The notes under the pieces are model-generated. The model searched no databases. It worked only from the letters and a program-made list of their open reading frames with translations, and was not told the origin of the DNA. This document shows, in pieces, positions 51,061 to 62,382 of a stretch of DNA of 64,000 nt. The position numbers were made by a program, and so were the translations under genes. This stretch comes from Cinclus cinclus (lineage: Eukaryota > Chordata > Aves > Passeriformes > Cinclidae): positions 5,205,716-5,269,715 of the forward strand of contig NC_085056.1 of assembly GCF_963662255.1 (NCBI RefSeq), given 5' to 3'. The first letter of the stretch is position 1, and each line of letters opens with the position of its first letter.

Positions 51061-52139
51061 AGACTTTGCTTGTAGCCATTATTGCTGAACCAGTTGTTAA
51101 CGATGATTTACCCAGAAAGCCCTAAGTGTCCTTAAAAATGTAATTTTTTTTTTAAATTCTTGAGCAGATGGAAGGCTTAGATGGAAAGGAATAAAAAAAC
51201 ATAATTTGCTAAAGCCCTCAATTAATCATAATCAAGTTTGTGCATGTTAAACTCTACAAGGGTAACAACAATGAAACACAAGGAGAAAAGGATGCTTTCC
51301 TCAGGCAGTTCTGGAGACATAAAAGCAATAAAGAAGCATACTTCAGAATAATGTGGAGATATATGACTGCACTAAATAAAAATGCTTCTTTAACGTACTG
51401 TAAAACTAAAGATGTTTAGTTGGATTTATCATTCTTGTTACAAACACAAATTGATCCCTTAGACTACATCACAGGCTCTGAAAGTATCTGAGAGAGGGTT
51501 GCAGCTCACTGTTTTCTGTAATTACTTAAACATTGTTTTATTTGTTAAAGAGCTAACTGGATTATTCCTTCTCTTTACTCCAAGGTTAATATATGGGGCA
51601 CTTGATCACGCAGATACGGATTTTTTGACTTTTACAGTATATTAAAGCCATATTTTAATTTGGTATACTGTGAGGAATGGTTTGCTTATTATTTTCCATG
51701 ACTCGCATCTAAACCTGTGAAAAGACATTTTTAAAACTAGTTTTACAAATAACAACACGTGGTAATTGAAAGTGACCCCACTCCCCAAATCCGCTCTTGA
51801 TTGACTTGAGAACATTCAAAACCAGTGAGATTCATTTCTGCAGCTTCATTCAACCATTGCTATGAGCAAATGAAACAATTGTTTTATTTGTAAGAGGAGA
51901 TTATCCCTTGAAGGCAGATAGAAGGATCCTGCCCACAGAACCCCATTTGCAGGCACAAAGAGGGCTTTAGTCAATTTTTGGCAGTGATACTGAAGCTATT
52001 AGTTTTGGATATGAGTTCACTGATGTTCAGTGCTGTAGATTTCCAGTTAGTTCATGAAGGGCCTTTAAAATTACACACAGAGCTTCATTAATTGCTTCAG
52101 AAAAGAAGCAACAAATATCAGTCCCTTAAAGTGTGTGTG
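51061..52139. other. No gene seen; AT-rich, possibly constrained
   Basis: Contains TAATTT, CAATTAATCATAATC and several ATGACTGC-type words near 51140-51420. Possibly conserved noncoding sequence but without a clear boundary. Confidence 0.4.
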
Positions 52140-52285
52140 CACAGAATGGCCATTGATTTCAATGAATATTCCCCACTGGAGAGCTGGTCCTATGTCCTGG
52201 GAAGGCAATCACAGTTTGTACAGTAGTTGCATCAGCATTGCCTCAAAGTACAAGGGCTTCTGCAGGATCAGGCCCTGGTATCTCT
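52140..52285. repeat. Old dispersed repeat remnant
   Basis: It has two landmarks also seen elsewhere in the window: ccattgatttcaatgaat and, about 120 bases on, tgcaggatcaggccctgg. The same pair recurs in divergent form near 55990-56060, 39929-39958 and 61900-61955. I cannot name the family with certainty. Confidence 0.4.
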
Positions 52286-52303
52286 AATTTATTTTTTTAA
52301 TAT

Positions 52304-52326
52304 CTTTCTTTCTCTCTCTCTCACTT
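52304..52326. repeat. (CT)n simple repeat
   Basis: Short polypyrimidine CT run. Confidence 0.8.
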
Positions 52327-52579
52327 TCTAAGTGTCTGTATACATGGTTTATATGCATATCCACACACATGCACATACATATTCATGATTTAGTGTGTTA
52401 AAAGTATAACAGTGAATGTGTTAACTCAAGTTAGAGACCAATGCAAGATGACAAAGATCTTTCAAAAGAAAAAAATAGAATTCCAGTTCTATGGTCTTGA
52501 AGAGTTTTTTTTTTTCCTTTTTCTCTTTGATAGAATAGTGCCTGAACATTTGTTCTGCAACCAGCTATCCATAAAGGAG

Positions 52580-52935
52580 AATTTCCTATGCCTTCCTTGC
52601 AAATGGCACAACCTCATGTGATCCCTGATCACAACAAATTGATTTATTTAAATAAAAATAATGATCTTCTTTCATTTCTCCAGCCCTAGCAGCAAAATCC
52701 CATGAAACCCTGATCAGCAAATTGATAGTTACCTTCTTTTGCCCTCCTTTCTCCAACCCAAACAATACCACCCTGATCCCCAAGTAATAAGAAAATGATT
52801 TATGCAAACAAAAATAATTATCTTTCTTTGCTCTCCACCCTCTGACTGTATAATCTCAGAAGCTCCTTGTTTAACAAATTGATTTATTTAAATTAAACAA
52901 ATAGTGATCTCTTTTGACCTCTGTGGACCACCTCT
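52580..52935. repeat. Degenerate tandem repeat, about 3-4 units
   Basis: CCCTGATC anchors occur at 52623, 52708 and 52771, and a fourth, decayed unit starts near 52863. Units alternate an AT-rich half (aacaaattgatttatttaaa at 52633 and again at 52873, a 21-base exact match 240 bases apart) and a pyrimidine-rich half (cttctttcatttctccagcc, ccttcttttgccctcctttc, tctttctttgctctccaccc, gatctcttttgacctctg). Unit length is about 60-92 bases. A partial unit may precede 52623. Confidence 0.75.
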
Positions 52936-54468
52936 GTGGCAGACTCCTACCGCTGCAACCACCTTACCCATATGCTTAGAAGGATGTATTTTAAAATATA
53001 GCAGCACTTCAAACAAACCTTGTACTTTGTGACTCCTCTAATCGAAGTGCATGGAAACTCTGTTCCTGTGAAATGAAATAGGACACTTGTCATCTGAAAA
53101 TTAGAAAAGTAAGTTAAATGTCACTGCACCATCACTGGCAAAACTTTCAAGGAGCAAGAGGCAGAGTCCTGCTTCTCAGTGACATGATCTTGTTATGTGT
53201 TTGATAGTCCTGAAGGTATAAATACATGTACATGTTATCTGTGTATTTTTTCCTGTGCTGGTTTTATTTAAATTTGCATTTTCTGTGCTGTCCAACCAAT
53301 GCCTGTTTTGTGCAGCTGCTACTTAAACAGTCATTTGGGCATTATACAGAATTACATAATTATATGTGCCATAAGCAAAAGTGCAAATAGTCCCACTTAG
53401 CACCTAATCAGATGATATCTGTTGTGAAATGCTGGCGAAGGAGCCAGTAGATATGACTTACTTTGCTATTAGCTCTGCTTCTTTGGAGGGCTGCAGCTGG
53501 AATTTGGCAGAGATGGAAGAGGCATTAAGTGATAGTGAGGACCTGAGTGTATTGTGTACAGAAACATTCTTTCCTCAACCAGTTTCTGTTATGTACAATG
53601 CTCAGAGCAGGACACTGGTGTTAACCAGTCTCCCAGATTTTGGAATACTTTGGTTTTTTTTCACGGTTCATTCACACTCTGTGTCTGCTTTGGTTTCAGA
53701 CCCACGGTGCTCTCTGCCAGAAGCCAGTGACATGACAGGAATGGTGACACAAGGCTCTTACTGTTACATTCAATAATTGATTCTCCTGGATGGATTGTGA
53801 CTCCCTAAAGGTTGCAAAGAGAGGTAAGAATGATTGGACAGCTTCAAAAACATTAGTTCCTTCCAAAGTCAGAAAGTTTTTACTCCTTTGCATCATTCTC
53901 CTTCATGGTCTAGCACTCTTTGGGACTCTTTGGGAAACACATGGGAAAATCATTAAGAGAGATTGTTTTTATTAATCAGGCATTTTCTTCATTCATTTTT
54001 GTGTAATTTGAGTGGGTTTTTTTAAATGTTCAACACTCAATTGGGAATCAGTATGTGAAAATGCTGATTGTGTCTGTTTTTATGATTGTCATAAAATCTA
54101 CATGGGGCATTCAAATGGAAAGGAAGACATTGTAAAAACTGCTCAAGTTGCAAAATAGAAATATAGATAGCTCTGAAGTTTTTCCAATCCCACCTTTTTT
54201 ATTTTGTCCATTTGAAATATAATTTTTATTCCTCCAATATCCAAATAATTGATGTTTTTTGCATGTGAACACCTTTGGAGATATAATCTCAATGTATACT
54301 TGGGTATTTGTTTCAGAATATTCTATTTCAAAGTTCAGTCCTTCCCATGCATTTTAATTACCTTTACCTTTGACTTGCACAAGTAAAATGAGGTGAGACA
54401 CATGCTGTAACATTACACAAAAATGCTCTCATCAAAAAATAGTAATCTTTTTCTGAAATGATACATTA
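52936..54468. other. No gene seen
   Basis: The 115-codon plus-strand frame at 53429-53776 has no recognisable domain. A GTAAGA donor-like site follows at 53825. I do not annotate it. Confidence 0.45.
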
Positions 54469-54917
54469 TTAGAGCTGCAGCCTTTTTAAAAATTCAGCCA
54501 CTGTCTTCTGACTTGCCAGAGAGGCAAGCATTTCTACAGATGGCTTGGAATTAGTAGAACATGAAATAATGTCAATGGTACTGGTAAGAGGATTAACCAG
54601 CAGTTCTGATGTTATTGAACGGTTTGCAGAGACCATATTAAACAGCCACATCAGTCCACAGGTCAGCCCTGCAGTTCTTCAGCTAAGCAAACACAGATGT
54701 AGAACTCCCTTTCGTGGCCATCATTTCATGCCTTTGACATATGTTAGGCTCTTGGGACTCAGTGACATATTTACAGCCTGAACATTAAAGATTCCTTTTT
54801 TCAGATCCTTACTGGACACCGACATCTAAGTCAGCAGCAAAAGGAAAAGCAGGAGCCCAGGGCACTGGGAATGGACCCCAGCAGCACAAACGTATCAGTG
54901 AGGAATTAAGCTGCTAG
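54469..54917. other. Region open on both strands, exon-like ends
   Basis: The plus strand is open from about 54511 to 54781 and the minus strand from 54651 to 54469 over the same bases. Just downstream, an acceptor-like aaagattccttttttcag precedes a plus-strand segment (from 54805) with two frames open to stops at 54907 and 54915. None of the conceptual peptides is recognised. Opposite-strand open frames often shadow each other, so at most one could be real. Confidence 0.12.
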
Positions 54918-55379
54918 AAAGTTCCCTGATGAAATTCTGGGGCCTTTTGCAATTGCTGACAAAAATTCTCCTTAAGAATCCGGTCAGTTTTAAATCTCTT
55001 TTTCATTTGTGTTGATCTTCTCTGTATTTTGCCAAATCTGCCTATGAAGTTGCAGTGGTTGAGTTTCACAAGGTGAGAGGATTCTGCTCATGTCAGCACT
55101 GCCAGGTCTCTGTGCTTGTTCAAAGTTTCTGCAAATCTGCTGGGACTACAGATTGGCCAGAAGAAATTGAGGGAACAGTCTGTCTTGCAGTATTCCTGTT
55201 CCTTTTCTATTCCAACAGAAACTTTGGCAGTTCTTTGACATTTTCCTCAGTTTTTTGTTTCTCTGAAACTAGGAGTCAGAAATGAAGAAAATAAATAGCA
55301 CAACTGTGTGATGAACAGGTATCTTTTAGATACACAAAATACATATTTAGTGAGAGCAGGGTGGGACAGGTTCTTCTTG
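54918..55379. other. No gene seen
   Basis: Unassigned sequence. Confidence 0.6.
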
Positions 55380-55436
55380 TTTATCTGAATAGTTTTACCT
55401 GTCTCAATCCTGAAAACTTGTCAGTTTTCAGATAAA
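55380..55436. repeat. Nested inverted repeats with competing pairings
   Basis: Outer arms TTTATCTGAA (55380-55389) and TTCAGATAAA (55427-55436) are perfectly complementary. An inner hairpin, CTGAAAAC (55410-55417) and GTTTTCAG (55424-55431), has eight perfect pairs and a six-base loop, and shares bases with the outer arm, so the two pairings exclude each other. Confidence 0.8.
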
Positions 55437-55954
55437 GATATAGGTATGGACATGCTATGTTCAAAGTAGAATTCCTGAATGTAAAGGTTGCTGACAAAGA
55501 ATTTGTATAGAAAGAAGATAAATCAAGTGATAAAATACAGAGCTTTTGGACAATAATTACCTAATATGGTGCAAATTTTAAGTGAAATTTCCAGCATATA
55601 ACTGCTCCATGTGTAGTTACTTCTTCCTGCAGGAGGAAATAAACACTCAACCGGAGAGTGTAACAATGAATTGCATTCAACCTAGAAGTGCTTTAGCATG
55701 TCTTCAAAGGCTGCTGCCTGCTTCAGTGATGGATTATAAGTTAGCATGGAATCCCACAGGCATGGCAAGGTATTTATGTAGTGTTCTGATTGCTTGGACA
55801 CTCCCAACAAATGTACAGTCAGAGCAGAAATCAGAGTATCACTATTTCCCACTTTATTTTATTTATTTATATTTAGTGAGTGCTGGGTTATTAAAAACCA
55901 CCAAGCACAGCTGTAGCTGGAATATACTTTCCAAAGCTTATTTACAGTAGCTCT
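55437..55954. other. No gene seen
   Basis: The 122-codon plus-strand frame at 55582-55950 has no recognisable domain and is probably chance. Confidence 0.5.
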
Positions 55955-56066
55955 CACTCACAATGGGTAATGCTATATTACTCCATAAGTAATTCCATTG
56001 ATTTCAACAGATCCATTAGAGAGGTTCCTTTCCTTGTACAGCTGAGCGTGTCTCGATTTGGGCCCA
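55955..56066. repeat. Old dispersed repeat remnant
   Basis: Reads cataagtaattccattgatt, tcaacagatccattag, then gtgtctcgatttgggcccatgg. The order of a caTTGATTTCAAtg core and a tTGGGCCCAT end is one I associate with old amniote repeats. It shares both landmarks with 52140-52285. Confidence 0.4.
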
Positions 56067-57742
56067 TGGTTGAAATGCAAAAAGAGCTCCTTTACTTCTG
56101 TGTTCTTAAATGCATGAACAGTTTGAAAAAAACCCTACACCAAACCTTCCCCCAAAAGCTTATCATAGTGCAAAATATTGATGAGGCTGGAGGGATAATG
56201 TTTTGCAATATTTTATTTTCTTGCAAAAGCAGTGATACATGTTCTTCAGTAATACATAGATGAATGTTCATTCCATGTGCTGTTTTCAGCTGTGTACTTA
56301 CACCAGTCCAAAATCCCAAAGAGAAAACTAAAAGCTGAGATTCACATCAGTAGCAGAGAACATCAGGTGATGTTGATTTAAAGAAAACATTAATCAATCC
56401 AGATTTGCTTGGAACAGGGCCCAGGTTCACTCAACAGGTTGGTGAACCTTAGCAAATGTTTCTGTGAATCTGTTCTGTGTTTTGACTTTGTAACGTGATC
56501 TGAAATCATCTGAGTTTCATGTGGTTTTGTTGTGCACGTTTGGAAGGCTCGTGGGGCGAATCCAGGGAAAGACAGAGGTGCTAAATTTTGCATGAAGTGG
56601 TAAGGTAAGAAGTGTTTCACTCTTCCTGACACTCCCTGACACCAAAGTGAACAACAGTTGATGCTGTCAGCAGAGTTTTAAAAGAGGAGACAATCACTGT
56701 CTGTCAGGCTCCTTGTGTCTCCAGGAGTCTTTGTTTTGGAGCCAACACACAGTCTTCAAATCATATCCTGAAAAACCCTATCATGAGTTTTGGACTGTTA
56801 TTTTCTTTTTCTCTGTTTCTGGTAAATGTCAAAAGTTTTACTGTGTAGGCAGGTACTGGAGTTGTGAACAGTATGTTATGTTTCTTGATGTATATTGGTT
56901 TCAAGAAGTTTTATAGTGCTTCTAAAAATTAGGTTTTTATGTTGAATCTGTGGATGAACAACTTGTGTTTTAACTTTATTTGGTTTGTATCTGAATTCAT
57001 AAATAGGTGTACTCAGCCTCCATAGCTGGATATAAAGTATTTAAGATCCATCTACACCAATCAGGTAAAAAATATGATGAGGTGACACTTTCTATTAATT
57101 TTATTTTTAGTCCAAGCTAGAGCCCAGAGCAATAAAGATGTGAGACGCTCTGCATGAAAAACAAAATCTAATTCATCAGAGGATGCCAAATTTTTCATTC
57201 TGTTTCAGGGTGAGCAACAGAATTTTGCTGGAGCTGAGATTTTGGAGACAAAGGCATGTGGGAGGAGCTGCTTATGTTTTTACACCGATTCACTGCTTCA
57301 AAATTGAGACGTGTTTGTGGATCAGTGGGATGACAGGGAGCTTAGAGAAAAGGAGGCCCAGTGAGTGTAGCTTAGTGGCCTGGCATATATACAGTGTCAG
57401 AGTAGATAATTTAACTGTCTCTTCTGGCCTTAAACCTGAGGAAACTCAAAAAAATCAAAGTCTGACGAGGTTATAGGTAAGAAAAAAAAATGCAACAGGC
57501 TGGAGCGTCCTTTAATACTCCTGAGGTTCAGCATTCCTTAGCACATCAAGCAGACTGGGGTACAGCCACAGAGGGAATGGTCCTGCCAGTCCATTCAGAA
57601 GCACAGTAGGAAGGAAGAACAGCTTGCCAGTAATACTCAGGTTGAAATTGATCTCTTTATTCTCTAGAAGGGTTCTGTTTGCACCTGCTCGTATCATTGC
57701 ATTTTTCCACTAAGGTTGTCTCACTTATTTAACTTGACACAG
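56067..57742. other. No gene seen
   Basis: Unassigned sequence; open frames of up to 97 codons are unremarkable. Confidence 0.55.
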
Positions 57743-57806
57743 GGAGCCCCCTCTGAGATCTTTGAGATTCCAGCCAGCATTGGAAGTGACAGCCTGGATA
57801 AGGCAG
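57743..57806 (+). other. Exon-like segment
   Basis: A 64-base segment lies between ...ttaacttgacacag and GGCAG followed by GTAATC. One frame is open and reads GAPSEIFEIPASIGSDSLDK. Composition is protein-like, but the acceptor tract is weak and the donor only moderate. Gene unknown. Confidence 0.12.
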
Positions 57807-59504
57807 GTAATCATATCAGACCTTGGGGGACCACACTGACTACTTTTTAATTGATAATTCCAATTTTCTGTAATAAATTTATTTCTTAATTATATACATC
57901 ATGTCATACGTGGTGGCTAATGATTACTGCTAGTTTAAGTCTGTGGCCTTCAAGACATCCTTCTCCCTACCATATAATCATAATTTTCCTTCCAAATTAA
58001 GATTTCCTCAGAAAGAAAATGAACAAAACCTGCACATTAAATCCAATTCCTTCCAAATAAAATGAAAGTAGGTAAATTTAAGATACTAAGTTAAGTAAGT
58101 GATTTTAATTAGCGGATCATTTCAGGAAGATCATAAAACATTTAAATAACACGGAAGTTATGTATATTTAAGCAGTTTTATGGAGAATTAAAGTCTTAAA
58201 TGGTAAATTTCAAATGTAAATACAAAAGTCGATGGAGGAATGTTAATTGCTTTTCCTAAGTTTCTCACATGGCCTAGATGTTATGGGAGGTATCCAGAAT
58301 TACATTCATAGTAATAATGAGCCCAATTCAAAGCTTATTAAAGTCCTTGGAATTTTTCCATGGATTTTAGCAGTCATTGTATGAAAACAACAAATGCTTT
58401 TTATGTCTAACTTCCAGTATTGAGGAAGTTGCTTATATGTCAAAATTATATATGTGATGTCAATATTCTAACATAATGGTAAGTTTTGGGTTCAGAATTC
58501 CTGTTAATAGCCAAGAAATTTAAACTGACTGACCCTGAGAACTTACCCAGCTACCTCTCTAACAAATAAAATTACATTTGCAATAACAGACATTTACACC
58601 AGCAGATTAGTTTATATAAAAGAAAACTTATACACCAGGAGAAGATGCTACAATTTGACAATAAAATGTGCCAACAAACTGAATTATCAAGAATGGGAAT
58701 TCTCCCATGCCTGTCTATAGGTCAGCCATACTCTTATATTAGTTTTGACTTAAACAGATCAAATTAAAACTTCATTTTACAGTTTGATAACAGTGAAATG
58801 CTTAAGGCTTGAAAATATTGAAATTAAAATCAGGGGTAGTAAGGCTGAAAAGTTGTGATGTATACATTTTCTAAATTCCTTATTTTAAACCACATGTAAG
58901 TGAATATCCTGTTGGAAGAATGAGCACAGAAAGTAGTCCTCAGCAGTTTTCCTTGATTCTATGGGAGCCTGGAAGAACCACGGGCACATCTCTCCCATGT
59001 CAGTTTCAGAAGGTGGATGGAAGAGGTAACTTTCCATGCAAGCTTTTTATTCCATGTAGACATAGAAATCACATTGCAGGGACATCAGCAGTCAAAAAAA
59101 AAAAAATAGTGTGAATGCTGTCACTGGGGTCTCCTTGTGACTAAATTGTTGGCATATGTGAGGAAAAAGTACCTCAAGGGACTGGTGGTTCTTAGTACCC
59201 AAAATATCCAGAAGAATTTTTTTTTTTTTTTTTTGTCACCTAGAAAAGATTTTCCTGGGAAAGTTATCCTGGTGCAGATGGGAGGTGAGGCAGTGCCCAC
59301 CTGTCCTGTGCCCCAGTGCCTGCTGGAGGTGATGCCAACCTCAAAGGCTGTCCAGAGCCTCCATGGGCATTTCTGGCAGAGGGAAGTGTGTGCATGGCAG
59401 GAGTTCAGTCTCATGGAGAAGCCACCCTGCCTGTCTGTGTGAGAGCAGGGCTGGAGGCAGCACAAACCTGGGCTTTTCTTTCTCTTCAAAGCCTTTAACA
59501 TCCC
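57807..59504. other. No gene seen
   Basis: Strongly AT-rich, especially 57835-58870, with many TTAAT/TTTAAA words. An A run lies at about 59093-59106 and a T run at about 59217-59234. Part of 57835-57960 (ttcttaattatatacatcat then gtggctaatgattactgcta) could be conserved. Confidence 0.45.
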
Positions 59505-59690
59505 CATTACGCACAGTCCGAGGCACGCGATCCAGGACGGTGCTGTGCCTCTGTTTCTTCAGCTGTTGCATAGGGATATTATTATGCTCCTGTCTCAGAT
59601 GCTGAGAGGGTTAATTAATTATGTTTATGAAACCCTTTGAGTTTCTCAGATGAAAGGTGGCTTTGGAATTGTTAGGTGTTATTATAAGAA
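59505..59690 (+). mobile_element. Ancient AmnSINE/MIR-class SINE, 3' part
   Basis: Plus-sense landmarks in order: gtgctgtgcctctgtttctt (compare tctgtgcctcagtttcccc), cagctgttgcatagggat (compare catctgtaaaatgggga), attattatgctcctgtctc, gagggttaattaattatg, then tttatgaaaccctttgag, ttctcagatgaaaggtggc and a short gttattataag tail. The ttaattaatgtt..aa..cctttgag..tcagatgaaagg tail is the CR1/L3-type tail of old amniote SINEs, including AmnSINE1. Confidence 0.7.
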
Positions 59691-59880
59691 AAAAGAATGA
59701 TTTTATTGCTTTATGTTAATGGTTAACATCTGCACCACAAAACCTGCTTGATCACATAAAGATTCTGCTAAGCATTTAATCCTAATTTGCAGGCTGATGC
59801 ATATTCATTTTATTTAGAAGATTAATTTAGTCATCAAAGGTTAATCTGCCTCGGGCTTGTAATTAGACAGAGCAGTGACT
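59691..59880. other. Possible enhancer block beside the SINE
   Basis: Directly after the SINE tail come TTAATGGTTAAC, TTGATCACATAAAG, AAGCATTTAATCC, CTAATTTGCAGG, TGCATATTCATTTT, AGATTAATTTAG, TCATCAAAGGTTAATC and TGTAATTAGAC. These are homeodomain, POU and TCF/LEF-like words packed into 190 bases. The function is inferred from motif density only. Confidence 0.35.
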
Positions 59881-61220
59881 TGGTGTCTCTGGGCTCACCC
59901 TGGTTACACTGGGTTTTCTGAGTGGGCAGGGCTGTAACTGTCACCAGTTTTCACTTCCAGACAGTGCTCAAAGGGGGCTTAATTTTCAGAGAAATGGTAA
60001 GTGGTAAAAGCCTTGGCCAGTTTGAAGATTAAAAATAAAAGGAGAGGCACAAGGCAATGAAGGGTCAATATAGTGAATCTCAGAATGCTGCTTCAATTCA
60101 TCCCTATCAGGTTTACTCAGTGCGACATCAGGGGAATAACCAAGGGATTTTTTTATATGTATATGTAAAAATGATTTAGCAGATTTCACAATCTTTGCTG
60201 TATGAATCCTGCCTCTTTCAAAATTACTGATTAGAAGTATGCAGAAAGTTTCTGAAATGAAAAACCGTGAGGCTTTCTGCAGAAAATCTCAGATTTTAAC
60301 TTTCAGCTCTTGTTAGGAGACGTTGTAAAAGGTCATAAATTGTGACCTGTAGCTGCTTGTTCCTCTGAAAATTAATCCTTTTGTGCTTAAGGTTAGCTCC
60401 CTTAATAAGAAGTCACGAAAGAAAATGTGGTCCTTGTGGAGAATGAAAATCATGTTTCCTTTGCAGGTACACCAGAAGGCATCTTTAATTACTGTTTATA
60501 AAGCTGGCTGTTACTAAGTGTGAAGGATTATTTGTGCCAGGGTATTGTCCTTTGAAGTGAGGAAGAACAGTGGCTGCCTCTTTGTCATGTGCTCATCACT
60601 TCCCCTTTGTGAAGCAGTGGGGAGGGTGATATCAGAGGGTGTCTGCTGGTGAGGCAGCCAGGTGGCCTCCAAAAATCTGGGGGGTGGCTTGGGACGTGCT
60701 CATGCTCACTGTCGGTGTGATGGGGTTTTCAGAGGGCAGCTCTGTGCCTCGGGGGTGAAGCTCACACAGGGTGGGACGTGGGGAGCTCAGTATGGGAGAT
60801 GGAGCTGGGAAATGGCAGGGGAAAACATCACAAATGGAAAATCTGTCACAAAAACAGTGGTTTGCCCAACGTGAAATCAATACGTGCTGCAAAATAAGCA
60901 CTGTAAATGAAAATCATGATACTAGAATTTAGGAATTTGGCCAGAGGTTTACATTTCATTGCATCTTGGCTTTGGTTGAGTTTAGAATCCAGATTTCATA
61001 GGGGTGGTTGCTCTTTTTCCCCAGCGCAGCATTCACATCTCTATTATGATTTGCCAGTTTCCCCCTCTTTCTGGTGCAGAACCTCAGAAGCATCCAAGAA
61101 GGGATTTTGGAGACCATAAACAGTTCTTAATTGAGAACAGCCCAGAATCAAGTTAAGTGCTAGCTTGACTACCAGAATATAAATGAAACTCTTTTATTAA
61201 AGCATTGTATTTTAATTATT
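59881..61220. other. No gene seen
   Basis: Unassigned sequence. Slightly GC-rich at 60600-60840, which explains the open frames there. Confidence 0.55.
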
Positions 61221-61240
61221 ATGAAGAGCAAGTGGCCTAA
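61221..61240 (+). repeat. 20-base exact duplicate, copy 2
   Basis: Partner of 45920-45939. Flanks are AT-rich and unrelated to those of copy 1. Confidence 0.8.
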
Positions 61241-61899
61241 CGTGAAAAAGCTTTTAACATAGCAGTTATTTGCTTGATAGCTGATAAATTAATTTTGGAT
61301 GGATGATTACAGCTATTGCTTCTTGTCTTCTTCACTTTCATTTTTACTTGATCTAACGACTGCTTACTGATTTTCATTTGGACTTGTGGTGAACTTCTGA
61401 TTCAATTGGTAACAAATTCAGATTGGTTGAGGCCTGTTATTACAATCAGGTTTCCTGTTTCCAGTTTAGAAGGCCAATGGAGTCTTGCTGGGGTTTTGAA
61501 GGAAGTTGGAATTGTTTTGAAACTGATGATTTGAAAGCTGTTTACAGGCTGACCCATTGGTAATCACCAGTAAACACTTCTCTGTTCTTTGCAAGAAGGA
61601 TAACCAGCCATGCAATGAGAGTATGTGATGGCAATTCACTAAAACTGGGAAAAAAACAGCCAGGGTAGGTGTCACTCTAGTCAAGTTCTGAAAAATTATG
61701 TTACCCTTGCATTGTTCATGTAGCCAAGAGACTGTGAGGGGAATTACACACACGTTTGCCACAGATTTTAGATTGTTTATGCTGTTTTAGTTCTCTCCTC
61801 AACCTGAACCTTTAGTGTATTCACCTGCATCTTAATCCTGAGCTGATTTGTCTGAATGGTAGACAGGTACCACTGAAATGTGGATCGTGAGCTTCATCT
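61241..61899. other. No gene seen
   Basis: Unassigned sequence. The 98-codon minus-strand frame at 61466-61762 is unremarkable. Confidence 0.55.
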
Positions 61900-61955
61900 G
61901 TCATCCCTGCTGCTGTATCATTGACTTCAGTGAGCTTCCAGAGGAATGAGCCTGG
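61900..61955. repeat. Possible old dispersed repeat remnant
   Basis: atcattgacttcagtgag followed by aatgagcctggcccac resembles the core-plus-end pattern at 52140-52285 and 55955-56066. Short and weak. Confidence 0.25.
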
Positions 61956-62310
61956 CCCACAAGAGGATGTGAACTGTCAAGAAGACAAACCTCCTTCTCA
62001 TCTATTTGAAATGTTTGTGGGAAAGAATGCCCTAAATATTTAGCAGCTTGTGTAATTTGAGAGGCAATGCAGGGATTTTTTTAATTTTATTTTTCTCCCT
62101 ACCTTTCCATTTTCTTTATTAAATAGAGGAAAACCTTGCCTTAGGCCCAGTGTGTTATGACAGGGAAAAAATATCTGCCAGAATCTCCATTATTGCTCAG
62201 GCCTGTATATATTGTTAATGCTCTTGTATTTGTAACAGCAAAAAGTGACTATGTTGCTTAGGAAAAATCCTATTTGCAGAAAGATACCCTCCTCCCTCTT
62301 CCAAACTCAG
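61956..62310. other. No gene seen
   Basis: Unassigned sequence. Confidence 0.6.
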
Positions 62311-62382
62311 CACAGTGTGTGAAAAATCCAGAAGCATTTATGTTGGTTCTGCCAGTGCAGCAGGGCTCGAAGCAGCATGGAT
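62311..62382 (+). other. Exon-like segment
   Basis: A strong pyrimidine tract (cctcctccctcttccaaactcag) and a GTAAGT donor at 62383 bound 72 bases. One frame is open across it (TVCEKSRSIYVGSASAAGLE, then AAW), phase 2 at both ends. Length is a multiple of three. Gene unknown; could be chance. Confidence 0.15.
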
